Shown piece after piece: positions 27,984 to 37,768 of a stretch of DNA of 64,000 nucleotides (positions within the stretch are counted from its first letter, which is position 1; each line of letters opens with the position of its first letter). The translations under genes and the position numbers were made by a program. The notes beneath the pieces are model-generated. The model had not been told where the DNA came from and ran no database searches. It saw nothing but the letters and a program-made list of their open reading frames with translations. Source of the stretch: Caprella mutica (Eukaryota; Arthropoda; Malacostraca; Amphipoda; Caprellidae); assembly GCA_947561585.1 (NCBI GenBank), contig CANNZV010002580.1:1-64000 (forward strand), given 5' to 3'.

Positions 27984-28499
27984 ATGAAAATTTTAAAATT
28001 TTTATTCTTAGCTACTTTCCTTTCTTTCTTTTTTGCATGTAATAGTGATGATGCTGAACCGACTAGTGTATTAGCAGGAGAATGGACGGTCTCTGAAATT
28101 TCATATACAGGAAATACTACAACCGTAGTAGCAGGTATCCCACCAGTAACTGGAACATTTGTAGGATCAGGATTTAATATGGATTTAAAAATAAATATGG
28201 AAGAAAATCCAAATAATTACACTACTACTGGGAATTACAGTATTAACCTAGAAACAACTGTGAACGGGCAAACCTATCCAGCAGTTTGGAATAATATTGA
28301 ATTCCAAGGTTCAGGTACATGGTCTAAAGATGGAGCGACTATGACCTTTACTAGCGCTGATGGAGAAACTTCTGATGCTCAAATCATTGAACAATCAGAT
28401 AGTACTTTGAAGTTTAAACAAACTTATAATAATACTGAAAACCAAAATGGAGCAACTATCACGCACCAAGTAGATGCGACCTTTACTTTTACAAAATAA
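27984..28499 (+). CDS. Small lipoprotein, lipocalin-like
   Basis: 171 residues with a lipoprotein signal ending FFAC at residue 19. The mature part starts with AGEWTVSEISYTG and consists of alternating polar/hydrophobic strands to the end (THQVDATFTFTK), like the lipocalin-type beta-barrel lipoproteins common in Bacteroidota. No function can be assigned. It converges with the TonB receptor gene over a shared terminator. Confidence 0.65.
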   Translation: MKILKFLFLATFLSFFFACNSDDAEPTSVLAGEWTVSEISYTGNTTTVVAGIPPVTGTFVGSGFNMDLKINMEENPNNYTTTGNYSINLETTVNGQTYPAVWNNIEFQGSGTWSKDGATMTFTSADGETSDAQIIEQSDSTLKFKQTYNNTENQNGATITHQVDATFTFTK

Positions 28500-28504
28500 A
28501 AAAG

Positions 28505-28549
28505 CCCGAACCATTCCAAAAACTTTTGGGATGGTTCGGTTTTATTTTA
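28505..28549. terminator. Bidirectional terminator between lipoprotein and TonB receptor
   Basis: CCCGAACCATTCC (28505-28517) pairs with GGATGGTTCGG (28529-28539). It is followed by TTTTATTTT on the plus strand and preceded by an A-run (T-run for the minus strand). It serves two convergent genes whose stop codons lie at 28499 and 28547. Confidence 0.85.
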
Positions 28550-31192
28550 CCATTCAAATCGAAGAACAAAATTTGGCAAAAATCCAACATCCTCTTTATC
28601 AGTATATCGGAGTTCTGGAGGATTGTTAGGATTAGAGATAATAAAAAATGATCTTTGATAATCATTTTCCTGATTATAAATATTATACAACGACACTCCA
28701 ACAACTCCTTTCCATTTATTTTTCTTAGATTGAAAATTATATAAAATTGAGCCATCCAAATGATGAATTGGAGATAACCTTCTACTATTAAACTCCTTAA
28801 CGATAGGTTCTAATCTTTCCGTTGCATCCATTCCCATTCCTTCAATTCTTACATTAAAATTTTGTCTTAATGAATAAGGTGTTCCTGAAGAATATTTTAA
28901 TCCAAGTGAAAATTCCCAGTTTTTATATTTCAACATATTCACCCAACTAAAAACATGGGTTTGGTCATTTGCACTCAAAAAATTAGAATCAAAAAAAGAA
29001 TCAAAATAATGATCTATTCTACTTAAAGAATAGCTTCCCCATGATCTAAAGTTTTTATATCGTTTCTTTATTAAAAAATCAATACCCTTTATTTTTGCCT
29101 CTCCTACATGAAATCTATTGGATAAATTTTCTCCAAATCCAGTTGCCAAAGAAGTCAATCCATCAATGTTTTTATAGTAAGTCTGAACATCTATAACCCA
29201 ATTATTTTTTTTAAAAAGGAATCCTATTTGATGTTGAGTTGCTTCAAGAATAGGCACTTCTCTTGATCCAGTCAATACCCATACAGGAGTCTCAATACTT
29301 GCACGATCACCTTCTAATTCAATTAACTGACTTAAAAATTGGTAATACTTTCCCGTGTTTGCAAATATTTTAAATTGGTCAGAAAAATTGTACCATAGTC
29401 GAATCCGAGGTTCAAAGAAAACTTCTTTTTCATCTTCATAATAACTTGTTCTTAGTCCTGTCTCAGCTCCCCATTTCTTTTCTTTATCAGTACTCCATGA
29501 ACCATATAATACATGAACTAAAGAGTTATATTTTTTATTTTGATCAACTTGATTATCATTCCGTGAATCTTTTGTTACAACAAAACTTACATCATAATCA
29601 GATAGCTGATATCCCATACTTAAGGTCTGATTAAATGGAAGTGTATAAGTTCCTAAAAAATTTAGTTGCTTTTCATTTATATCACTTCGCTTAATTCCAA
29701 ATTTATTATTTAGAATTTGATTTTGGGGCGTTACTCGATATTCATAATCATATTGGTAGTCAGAAATTACTCCTGTTAACTTTGTAGAAAATCTAGAATT
29801 CCATTGACGAATCCAAGAAATACTTGAACCCACATTGGTAAGAAACAGGCTATCACTTTGCCTTAGTTGGATCATGTCATCTATGATCGTAGATTTAAAA
29901 TCATTATTTCCATAAAAAAAGGCCATGCTTAATTTATCCTTATTGGATAAATTTGCGATTGCTTTTAAATTACTATCAAAAAACTTGAATTGATTCTCAA
30001 ATCGAACTCCATTATTTAAACTAACTTGATTGGGTAATTGGTAGAGCACGCTTTGCTGAATACGCTTTGTAATTTCACTAAATGTAGGAGATCGCCAAAG
30101 ATCAGAAACTGATCTTCTTATCGAAAAAATTACTGAGGCTTTATTTTTAAAAAAAGAAAGTTTACCATTTGCATAGGCATTAATAAAATTAAGGCCTACA
30201 TTAAAATCATTATTCGTATTTGTATTGTTATCTGATTTCAAATCAATCACTCCTGATATTCTTCCACCATATTCCGCATTAAAGCCTCCTCTATAAACCT
30301 TTGCTTCATCAATTACATAAGGATTAAATGCGGAAACCATTCCAAAATAATGAGCGGAATGGTAAATAGGAATATCTTCCCAAAGTATTAAATTTTGATC
30401 GGGCGTTCCACCTCGAATATGGATTCCAGAGGCAGATTGATTAGGGGAAGAAATACCGGGAAGGAATTGAATGGTTTTTAAAACATCAGGTTCAGTTTGA
30501 CCTGGTAATGCTCCTATCCTATTGGGTTTTAATTTAGTAAAAGCACCATTATCATTAAGTTCAACACCATCTGTCAAATAATCATATACTACGACTAGGT
30601 CTTCAGAAAACTCCAATAAATCAAGAGAAATTGTTTGGCAAGGGTTTTTAGTAAATGTGCTGGCAAGGATTTTTTTCTCCTTAAAACCAACATAGCTAAT
30701 GACTATTATATCATCCGATTCTAATTTAGTTTTTATTTCAAAAGTCCCATTATCGTTAGTCGTTACTCCATCTTGAGTTCGTGGAAAGTAAACATTTGCG
30801 AATGGTAGTGGATCTTTAGAAAGCTTACTTTTTACCTTTCCACATAACAAAGAAAAGGTATTACTTTCTGTGATTAATTCCTTTTGGTTGGAGGTTTTTT
30901 TAGAAATGACGATATAATCTTTTTGGACTATTTCAAAATTCAAATCTGTTGGTTCAAGAGTTTTTTTCAGAAAAACATCAATTGTAGATATCTTGTTATG
31001 AGGAATCACTTTTACACGTTCCACATCACTTTCTTGGTAAGAAAATAAAAATCCATAATTGGTTTCTAGGTATTGAAAAACATCTACCAAATCAGATTCC
31101 TTAGAATCCATTTGAATTAATCTTTCTTGCCCCAATCCAGACAAAGAATAAAAAAGTAAGATTATTGTTATTAGAATTTTATTTCGAATCAA
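28547..31192 (-). CDS. TonB-dependent receptor with STN signalling domain
   Basis: 881 residues. Signal peptide (about 1-21, LSGLGQ). An STN (secretin/TonB N-terminal) domain at about 25-105 (DSKESDLVDVFQYL) is the part that signals to FecR when ligand binds. A carboxypeptidase-regulatory-like domain follows (about 115-200, GKVKSKLSKDPLPFANVYFP), then the plug (PDVLKTIQFLPGISSP, GIHIRGGTPDQNLI) and a barrel ending NFVLRFEW. Genes for an ECF sigma factor and FecR lie directly upstream on the same strand, completing a surface-signalling set. The ligand is unknown; a siderophore or a glycan/protein product are both possible. Confidence 0.93.
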   Translation of the reverse strand: MIRNKILITIILLFYSLSGLGQERLIQMDSKESDLVDVFQYLETNYGFLFSYQESDVERVKVIPHNKISTIDVFLKKTLEPTDLNFEIVQKDYIVISKKTSNQKELITESNTFSLLCGKVKSKLSKDPLPFANVYFPRTQDGVTTNDNGTFEIKTKLESDDIIVISYVGFKEKKILASTFTKNPCQTISLDLLEFSEDLVVVYDYLTDGVELNDNGAFTKLKPNRIGALPGQTEPDVLKTIQFLPGISSPNQSASGIHIRGGTPDQNLILWEDIPIYHSAHYFGMVSAFNPYVIDEAKVYRGGFNAEYGGRISGVIDLKSDNNTNTNNDFNVGLNFINAYANGKLSFFKNKASVIFSIRRSVSDLWRSPTFSEITKRIQQSVLYQLPNQVSLNNGVRFENQFKFFDSNLKAIANLSNKDKLSMAFFYGNNDFKSTIIDDMIQLRQSDSLFLTNVGSSISWIRQWNSRFSTKLTGVISDYQYDYEYRVTPQNQILNNKFGIKRSDINEKQLNFLGTYTLPFNQTLSMGYQLSDYDVSFVVTKDSRNDNQVDQNKKYNSLVHVLYGSWSTDKEKKWGAETGLRTSYYEDEKEVFFEPRIRLWYNFSDQFKIFANTGKYYQFLSQLIELEGDRASIETPVWVLTGSREVPILEATQHQIGFLFKKNNWVIDVQTYYKNIDGLTSLATGFGENLSNRFHVGEAKIKGIDFLIKKRYKNFRSWGSYSLSRIDHYFDSFFDSNFLSANDQTHVFSWVNMLKYKNWEFSLGLKYSSGTPYSLRQNFNVRIEGMGMDATERLEPIVKEFNSRRLSPIHHLDGSILYNFQSKKNKWKGVVGVSLYNIYNQENDYQRSFFIISNPNNPPELRYTDKEDVGFLPNFVLRFEW

Positions 31193-31206
31193 ATTTGCAA
31201 GGGATT

Positions 31207-31325
31207 AAACCAAAAATAGAATCAAAATCAAAATGTCAATCAAAATCAAAACACGAATTGTGAATCACAAATTTTGTGAATTTTGATTTTAATTGACATT
31301 TTGATTTTGATTCTATCTTTGGTTT
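31207..31325. repeat. Palindrome between fecR-like and TonB receptor genes
   Basis: Left arm 31207-31251 (AAACCAAAAATAGAATCAAA and TCAAAATGTCAATC) pairs with 31281-31325 with three mismatches. It fills nearly all of the 132 bases between the two genes and reaches the FecR stop codon. It could reduce read-through from the regulator into the receptor gene. Confidence 0.82.
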
Positions 31326-32248
31326 TATTTAAAAATTAATACAGTAGCATTATCCTTTATTTCATATTGAATACCAAGTGTTGAAACTGTTGTTTTTAAT
31401 GCTGCTTCTAAATCTTTGTTTTGAAAATTACAATTCAACGATTGACTGACATCTACATTTTTTGAATTTATTTTCACCTCAAATTGTCTTTCCAATTCAT
31501 TAATGACAGTTGATAATGGTGCTTTTTTAAATCGAAAAACACCTTCTCTCCAGTCCTTTGGATTATCTGCTTGGAATTCCCATTCTTGAACAATTTTATT
31601 ATTAATGACTCGGACAGCGTCTCCTTTCTCCAATTCCGTAAGTATATTGTTTTTACTGGAGGATACTGCAACTTTTCCACTTGTACATTTAACTTCCAAT
31701 ACGCCATCTCTTGAAAAAACATTAAATTGAGTACCAAGAACAGTCACTTTCCCATGAGGTGTAAAGACATCAAAAGTTTCTCCTTTTTGCACTTTAAAAA
31801 ACACCTCTCCTTCTATATTTACCCTTCTATGATTTTCCCATTTATCAGAATCATAACTTAAACTACTTTCAGCATTTAAAATAAAAGTGGATTGGTCAGG
31901 AAGTGTTCCTTCCAATTTTTGACCTTGCGCAATTTCATAATTAATTAAGTTATTTTTTGGCCATAAAAACCAAGTTGCAAATAACAAAACTGATGCAGCT
32001 ACGCCATATTTGAGCCAGTTGGAAAGATGAATACGTCTTCCAGTTTTTGAAGGTATTTTTGCTTCTTTCTCCTGACTCAAAATACCTGATAACATTTCCT
32101 TTTTATCAAAATCAGGGGCAACCCAATTCTCTGTATTTTTATACAAATCTACCAACGAAGGATATTCAGGGCGAAGTTTAAAATCTTCTAATTCTTCTTT
32201 TGATAAATTTCCATTTATCCATTTATGTAAGATTTTGTCATCTTTCAT
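31325..32248 (-). CDS. FecR-family anti-sigma factor
   Basis: 307 residues, single-pass inner-membrane protein. The N-terminal about 70 residues are cytoplasmic and would hold the sigma factor. KYGVAASVLLFATWFLWP (about 71-88) crosses the membrane. The periplasmic FecR domain follows (GQKLEGTLPDQSTFILN, GEVFFKVQKG, VTVLGTQFNVF) and a C-terminal DUF4974-type domain (FRFKKAPLSTVINELERQF). It relays the receptor's ligand-bound signal to the sigma factor. It lies 119 bases downstream of the sigma factor gene. Confidence 0.93.
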   Translation of the reverse strand: MKDDKILHKWINGNLSKEELEDFKLRPEYPSLVDLYKNTENWVAPDFDKKEMLSGILSQEKEAKIPSKTGRRIHLSNWLKYGVAASVLLFATWFLWPKNNLINYEIAQGQKLEGTLPDQSTFILNAESSLSYDSDKWENHRRVNIEGEVFFKVQKGETFDVFTPHGKVTVLGTQFNVFSRDGVLEVKCTSGKVAVSSSKNNILTELEKGDAVRVINNKIVQEWEFQADNPKDWREGVFRFKKAPLSTVINELERQFEVKINSKNVDVSQSLNCNFQNKDLEAALKTTVSTLGIQYEIKDNATVLIFK

Positions 32249-32367
32249 TTTATTTTTTTGAATTATATTTAACTATAAAACACATATTGATTTATGTTAT
32301 ATCAAAGTCTTTTTTGAATATATCTACTATTAATACAAAGCTGTTTAAAAATAACCTACCTGAAAAC

Positions 32368-32880
32368 TCATTTTATTTTACTAGAAACTTTTCTTAGGGT
32401 ATCTAAGGCATTATACATTCGCTTTTCTACTGCTTGTTTACTGATTCCTATTATCTCAGCAATTTCTTTGTAAGTCTTTTTTTCTATCCTACTCATTAAA
32501 AAGACAACACGTTGTTTTTCAGGTAGCGCAGCTATTGCTTTTTCCAATCTTTCTTTTAACTCTTTTTCTTCTAGTAAATATTCAGGACTCTCATGACTCG
32601 CTTCACTTTTAGGAATATTTTGAAATTTATAAACTACTTTTTGATGGTTGTATTCATTGATTAAAAGATTGTTAGCGGTTTTAAAAACATAACCTTTGGC
32701 TGTTGCAAAAATAATTGATGCACAATTTTGCCATAATTTGGTAAACGCTTCTTGTGTCAAATCTTTAGCCATATTCTCATTTCCAGTTTTAAAATAGAGA
32801 TAATTATATAATGATTTGGAATATTCATTAAACAAAGATGTAAAGGTAGATTCCTCGCAAACAGAGGCTTTATTAGCCAT
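32368..32880 (-). CDS. ECF RNA polymerase sigma factor (FecI-like)
   Basis: 170 residues. Region 2 (about 12-80) includes the DLTQEAFTKLW motif of region 2.2, and region 4 (about 110-165) includes TYKEIAEIIGISKQAVEKRM, the helix-turn-helix that reads the -35 element. Bacteroidota FecI-type ECF factors have this size and spacing. It is the first gene of the sigma/FecR/TonB set and probably activates the receptor gene and itself. The divergent neighbour is the cytochrome c peroxidase gene. Confidence 0.93.
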   Translation of the reverse strand: MANKASVCEESTFTSLFNEYSKSLYNYLYFKTGNENMAKDLTQEAFTKLWQNCASIIFATAKGYVFKTANNLLINEYNHQKVVYKFQNIPKSEASHESPEYLLEEKELKERLEKAIAALPEKQRVVFLMSRIEKKTYKEIAEIIGISKQAVEKRMYNALDTLRKVSSKIK

Positions 32881-33252
32881 ATTTAAATTTTTTATATTTT
32901 TTTTACCTAAAAGGTAGGTCTTATTAATCTTGGACTGTATTTATATCAAAATCAGGTAATACAGTTTAGTTGCAAAGAAAGTTAGGGCTTGAAATTTTTG
33001 AAATAAAAAAACAAAAGGAGTATTTCAATAAAATCAATGCCTTACTTTCTTTTTCAAAAGCTAAAATTACAAATATATATAGAACGATAATAATAAGAAC
33101 TTAAACAAAAATAATCATTGATAAGAAACTAGTCTACACTAACTTTTAATAAGATCAATTTATTGAGCATTGAACTGATTGGGCTATGTCCGATTAGAGA
33201 TTCCTTTGGCTAAAATGAGGTTAGATTTTTTTTAACTTTTAAATCAAATCGT
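32881..33252. other. Divergent promoter region without a gene
   Basis: The 372 bases separate the sigma factor gene from the cytochrome c peroxidase gene. I see ACCTAAAAGGTAGGT (about 32906) near the sigma factor start as a small dyad, and ordinary AT-rich sequence otherwise. No ORF or long palindrome is present, in contrast with most other gaps. Confidence 0.45.
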
Positions 33253-34497
33253 ATGAAAATTCTTCAGTTGTTTTTGATAATCTCTTCTGTGTTTCTAGTT
33301 TTTTCTTGTAAAAATGATGATAGTTTAGATACAGGAAATAATTTTGGTGACATCAATAATCTTCCAAACAATCAAACCGATGGAAACAACGGTAATAACG
33401 GAAATAATACTAATGTGGTATCTACTCCAGCCATGGAAGAATTAGGTCAATTACTATTTTGGGATCCAATTCTTTCTGGTGAAAAAGATGTAGCATGTGC
33501 CACTTGTCACCACCCTTCATTTGGATATGCAGATGGAAGAGCATTGCCAATTGGTGTAGGTGGGCAAGGTTTAGGTCCAGCAAGACAAGATGTCGTTCCT
33601 GATGACATTGGATTCGTAATAAGAAATTCTCCTACTATTGTAAATACCGCTTTTAATGGAATGAATCAAAATGGAAATGTGAATCCTGATGATGCTCCAA
33701 TGTTTTGGGATAATAGAACTTTTGGTTTGGAAGCGCAAGCACTTGGCCCATTACATTCATTTGAGGAAATGAGAGGACACGCATTTAGTGAAGATGTTGC
33801 TTTAGATAGCATCATTGCAAGGCTACAAAGCATCAATGAATATAACAATCTATTTACAAATGCATTTGGAAATAATAATGCGATCACTTCTGAAAATATT
33901 GCTACTGCCATAGCAGCATTTGAAAGAACAATTACTGCAACAGATAGTCCATTTGATCGATTCCAAGCAGGTGACCAAAATGCAATGTCTCAAGCTGCCA
34001 TTAGAGGGATGGGACGTTTTCAAGATGTAGGTTGTGATGATTGTCATAGCGGACCAATGTTTTCTGATTTTGATTTACATGTAGTTGGAGTGCCTGACCA
34101 TAACTTATTGGATGAAACAGATTCAGGTGCAAATGGAACTTATGCTTTTCGTACTCCGACTTTAAGAAACCTTAGTGAAACAGGGCCATACTTTCATAAT
34201 GGAGTTGCAAATGATCTTCAACAAACCATCCGATTTTATATTACAGCTAGAAACTTCGCCAGAAATAATAATGGTGGCGGAGGAGGTGGCGGTGGGGGCG
34301 GTAACAATGGCCTCAATGTTAACCCCAATGTCAATAGAAATGATATTGATAATGATGTTCGAAACTTAGGCAATTTTAATAATAATGACATCCAAGATAT
34401 CGTTGCTTTTATCAATGCATTGAACGATCCAGATTTTGATCGAACTATTCCAAACAATGTTCCAAGTGGATTAAATCCAGGAGGAAATATTAACTAA
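33253..34497 (+). CDS. Di-haem cytochrome c peroxidase family lipoprotein
   Basis: 414 residues. Lipoprotein signal (VFLVFSC, Cys19) then an Asn/Gly-rich linker. Two haem c sites: CATCHH (Cys82/Cys85/His86) and CDDCHSG (Cys261/Cys264/His265), the arrangement of MauG/CcpA-type peroxidases that reduce hydrogen peroxide in the periplasm or oxidise a partner. FRTPTLRNLSETGPYFHNG (about 303-321) is the conserved end of the second domain. A ten-glycine tract (about 341-350) follows, with Asn-rich flanks; it looks like a lengthened loop. The animal-type haem peroxidase gene follows 289 bases later on the same strand. Other members of the broad family could be methylamine-modifying, but none of those genes is here. 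Confidence 0.9.
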   Translation: MKILQLFLIISSVFLVFSCKNDDSLDTGNNFGDINNLPNNQTDGNNGNNGNNTNVVSTPAMEELGQLLFWDPILSGEKDVACATCHHPSFGYADGRALPIGVGGQGLGPARQDVVPDDIGFVIRNSPTIVNTAFNGMNQNGNVNPDDAPMFWDNRTFGLEAQALGPLHSFEEMRGHAFSEDVALDSIIARLQSINEYNNLFTNAFGNNNAITSENIATAIAAFERTITATDSPFDRFQAGDQNAMSQAAIRGMGRFQDVGCDDCHSGPMFSDFDLHVVGVPDHNLLDETDSGANGTYAFRTPTLRNLSETGPYFHNGVANDLQQTIRFYITARNFARNNNGGGGGGGGGGNNGLNVNPNVNRNDIDNDVRNLGNFNNNDIQDIVAFINALNDPDFDRTIPNNVPSGLNPGGNIN

Positions 34498-34786
34498 GTC
34501 CTTTTTCTAAAAAGTATTTTGGGAGTTAAATGAATCGGTTTTAGTAGGAAAAACAATACGTGTGAATATTGTTATAATTCTACTACACCATAAATATTAA
34601 CTCTCAAATACTTTTGTTTTTCATTTCAAAAAAAAAATAATTCCCTTCTTCTTAATCTAAAAAAAAAAGAATCTATGCATTCCCTTTTCTCTACTCTAAG
34701 GTTTTGCAAAGCACTTAAATTCTGATTTCTCCAAAATCAGCAAGACCGATTTTTATTTTTTTTAATATCCTTAAAACTTCCCAATT

Positions 34787-36904
34787 ATGAAGAAAGTAAC
34801 TTATGAATCAAATCACCATCAAGTCCATTTAAAGATTTATGTAGCCATTTTAATATTTACATTAAGTCTTATTTCAGTAAATATTTCCTTTGCTCAGTCA
34901 GGTAAGAAAAAAAAATCATTTAAAGTTAATGGAAAAGAATTTAAGCATATTCCTAGGCAAGAGAATACTTTACATTCCTCCTTCTGTGCTAGGTTACCCA
35001 ATAGAACTATTGATGGTACTTGTAATAATATTACAAGTGAGCCCAATTCTTATTGGGGCGCAACTGATGTAGAATTAAACCGTGAAATGTATCCTGCATA
35101 TGGTGCTCCAGATTATTATAATGATATGGCTGGCAATTGTAGAATTTCTCCAAGAGCTATTTCAAATATAGTAATCGCTCAACCCGCTGACATTTTTAGC
35201 CCTCGAAACTTGAGTTCGCTGGTATTCACATGGGGTCAATTTTTAGATCATGATATTGATCTAACGCCGGAAGGGCATACGGAATATGTTCCCATTTTAC
35301 TCCCCTCCAATGAAACACTTTTTACTAGTCCAATTCCTTTTTTAAGATCGGAACCAATGGCTGGAACTGGAGTGGATGCTCCTAGGGAACAACAAAATAT
35401 TATCACTTCATGGATTGATGGTTCGCAAGTTTATGGTTCAGAGGAAAGTCGAGCACAATGGTTACGAACGTTTAGTCAAGGTAAATTAAAAACTTCTTCT
35501 GGTAATCTTTTACCTTTTAATACCTTGACTGGAAATTATGATGCGGATATCGATCCGAATGCTCCAAGTATGGCAGGAGACAATGGAGGGCTAACCAAAG
35601 TTTTTGTTGCAGGCGATGTAAGAGCAAATGAACAACCTGGATTGACCTCTTTGCATACCTTATTTTTAAGAGAGCATAATAGAATATGTAATCAATTAGT
35701 TCAACAAGGAATGACTAATGATGAATTGATATATCAACGTGCTAGAAAAATGGTAGGGGCCCTTATGCAAAATATTACATATAGACATTTCTTACCTGCA
35801 TTGGGTGTAGATATCATTCCTTACCAAGGTTATCAAGATAATGTAATTCCAAATATTTCAAATTTATTTGCAACTGCAGCTTATCGATTGGGGCATACCA
35901 TGGTAACCAATGAAATCCCATTGGTCGATGAAGATTGCGAATCATTAGGTGGTGGAAGTTTGGCTTTGTTGGATGGATTTTTTGATCCTAGTGTTGTTCA
36001 AACTTATGATATCCACCCGATTTTAAATGGCTTGGCATCGCAAACTCAACAAAAAGTGGATGTAAAAATTGTAGACAACTTACGTAATTTTTTATTCCCT
36101 GTACCAGGAGGTGATCCATTTGGTTTGGACTTAGCCTCTCTAAATATTCAACGAGGAAGAGATCATGGGTTACCTGATTATAATTCTGTAAGAGCACATT
36201 ACACAGGCCAAGCTGCCAATGATTTTAATGATATTACTTCTGACTCAGATTTGCAAGCTTCATTGGCAGAGGCATATGGTAATGTTTACAATATTGATTT
36301 ATGGGTTGGTTTATTAGCTGAAGATCCAATGAATGGTTCTTCTGTGGGAAAAACTTTAAATAATATTTTAGCCAAACAATTTGAATCACTAAGAGATGGT
36401 GATTTCTATTACTATCAAAATGATCCTGCTTTCTCTGGACAACAAAGAGATCAAATAAGAAATACTACTCTTAGACAAATTATTGAAAGGAATACTCCAA
36501 TTAATAGTTTACAAAATAATGTATTCTTTGCCCAAGAATGTGATGATGATCAAAATGGTGGCGGCGGAAACGGCAATGGAAACGGTGGCGGAGGTGGAAA
36601 TCATCCTCCAGGAGGTAATCATAATCATCATAGAATTACACAACCTACTGATAATTCGCTTAGTGTTTTTCCAAATCCTACCAATGGGGTAATAAAACTT
36701 AATATTCAGTTTGAAGAAGTGCACGAAGAAATTGAAATAAAAATCCAAAATTTAGATGGTAAAATCATTCATCAAGAAAAAACTTGGTTTAATGATGATG
36801 TTCTTTTTCATGAAATGGATTTAGGCAAATTACCTCCTGGGATTTATTTTGTAAGTATCCAAACTGAAAATAAAATTTTGACTGAAAGGATTGTCTTGGA
36901 ATAA
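34787..36904 (+). CDS. Secreted animal-type haem peroxidase with T9SS sorting domain
   Basis: 705 residues. N-terminal signal peptide (about 17-37, SFAQ). The peroxidase domain has the distal His155 in GQFLDHDIDLTPEG, SWIDGSQVYGS, HTLFLREHNRIC, and the proximal His370 in YRLGHTMV, with NIQRGRDHGLPDYN further on. This is the cyclo-oxygenase/peroxidase superfamily, best known for halide or phenol oxidation with H2O2. A Gly/Asn/His-rich linker (about 585-615) leads to a sorting domain (SVFPNPTNGVIKL, then GIYFVSIQT) for export by type IX secretion. It probably acts at the cell surface or outside. The neighbouring di-haem peroxidase also uses peroxide; a shared oxidative-stress or competitor-attack role is inference. 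Confidence 0.92.
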   Translation: MKKVTYESNHHQVHLKIYVAILIFTLSLISVNISFAQSGKKKKSFKVNGKEFKHIPRQENTLHSSFCARLPNRTIDGTCNNITSEPNSYWGATDVELNREMYPAYGAPDYYNDMAGNCRISPRAISNIVIAQPADIFSPRNLSSLVFTWGQFLDHDIDLTPEGHTEYVPILLPSNETLFTSPIPFLRSEPMAGTGVDAPREQQNIITSWIDGSQVYGSEESRAQWLRTFSQGKLKTSSGNLLPFNTLTGNYDADIDPNAPSMAGDNGGLTKVFVAGDVRANEQPGLTSLHTLFLREHNRICNQLVQQGMTNDELIYQRARKMVGALMQNITYRHFLPALGVDIIPYQGYQDNVIPNISNLFATAAYRLGHTMVTNEIPLVDEDCESLGGGSLALLDGFFDPSVVQTYDIHPILNGLASQTQQKVDVKIVDNLRNFLFPVPGGDPFGLDLASLNIQRGRDHGLPDYNSVRAHYTGQAANDFNDITSDSDLQASLAEAYGNVYNIDLWVGLLAEDPMNGSSVGKTLNNILAKQFESLRDGDFYYYQNDPAFSGQQRDQIRNTTLRQIIERNTPINSLQNNVFFAQECDDDQNGGGGNGNGNGGGGGNHPPGGNHNHHRITQPTDNSLSVFPNPTNGVIKLNIQFEEVHEEIEIKIQNLDGKIIHQEKTWFNDDVLFHEMDLGKLPPGIYFVSIQTENKILTERIVLE

Positions 36905-37081
36905 AAGATTCAGAATTCAGTATGTCCTTTTTAATGTGCATTTAATTATGAAGGAAACACTCTTTTCGGCAAACCATAGAAACATGATTATTTATATTTC
37001 CAACCTCCTTCAATAATATGTAGGCAGGTAGAAATGTAACCAATAAAATTCACCCTTTTTAAAGCACGCCTTATTTATCCA

Positions 37082-37144
37082 CCGTAAACCATTTTGTTTC
37101 TAAAAAACAATTAATAGAAACTAACTTTGGTTTACGGTTTTTTA
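37082..37144 (+). terminator. Probable terminator after the haem peroxidase
   Basis: Outer stem CCGTAAACC (37082-37090) with GGTTTACGG (37129-37137), an inner stem GTTTCT/AGAAAC, then a run of seven T. It lies about 180 bases downstream of the stop and 95 bases before the CBS-protein start. The rest of 36905-37239 holds nothing recognised. Confidence 0.75.
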
Positions 37145-37239
37145 TTATATGTTTTTAATTATTAACCATCTTTTATTTGGCATCTTGGAGTTTTTTCTTA
37201 AATTTAATAATTCATTTTACATCAAATAAAAAATCACCT

Positions 37240-37674
37240 ATGCTAAACGAAGAAGTACGCAAAATAATGACTACTAACCCAATTGTGGTTCATCCTAATG
37301 ATTCAGTAAAAAATGTTTCAAAAATGATGACCTCTCAAAAACTACAACAAATCCCCGTAGTAGATGAAGAGGGAAAGTTAGTTGGAATCATTACCTCTTA
37401 TGATTTGTGGCGAAACTTAAGGGAATCTTCTGATAGTGAAAAAAAATTGGTCAAAGAGGTTATGGAAACCAATGTCCTAGTAATCGAACCAAAGGACAAA
37501 GTTGGAACTGCAGCAGAATTATTTATTGATAAAAGATTTAAAACTCTTCCTGTCGTAAATCTTGACAATAAACTAAAAGGCGTAATTACTGCTTTTGATG
37601 TAATCTCACATGTCATGAAAAAAGAATATCCTCCACATGCGATTTTGTATAAGGAGATTTTGGAAAAAGATTAA
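37240..37674 (+). CDS. Two-CBS-domain protein
   Basis: 144 residues, two CBS repeats: VRKIMTTNPIVVHPNDSVKN to GIITSYDLWRNL (about 5-65) and VKEVMETNVLVIEPKDKVGT to GVITAFDVISHVM (about 72-130). Paired CBS domains bind adenine nucleotides and regulate partners; here they stand alone, so the partner is unknown. Start is the ATG at 37240 (MLNEEVRKIM). The longer frame from 37177 adds 21 hydrophobic residues that are not typical of the family. Confidence 0.85.
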   Translation: MLNEEVRKIMTTNPIVVHPNDSVKNVSKMMTSQKLQQIPVVDEEGKLVGIITSYDLWRNLRESSDSEKKLVKEVMETNVLVIEPKDKVGTAAELFIDKRFKTLPVVNLDNKLKGVITAFDVISHVMKKEYPPHAILYKEILEKD

Positions 37675-37682
37675 TTTATATT

Positions 37683-37732
37683 TTTGTTTGGAGTGGTGGT
37701 TATTCCAAATATAGTAAACCACTCCAAACAAA
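37683..37732. terminator. Bidirectional hairpin between CBS and hydrolase genes
   Basis: TTTGTTTGGAGTGG (37683-37696) pairs perfectly with CCACTCCAAACAAA (37719-37732) 9 bases after the CBS stop codon. It sits between two convergent genes. Confidence 0.65.
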
Positions 37733-37768
37733 ATCAAACTATTTTAAACAACATCGTATCACCTCAAA

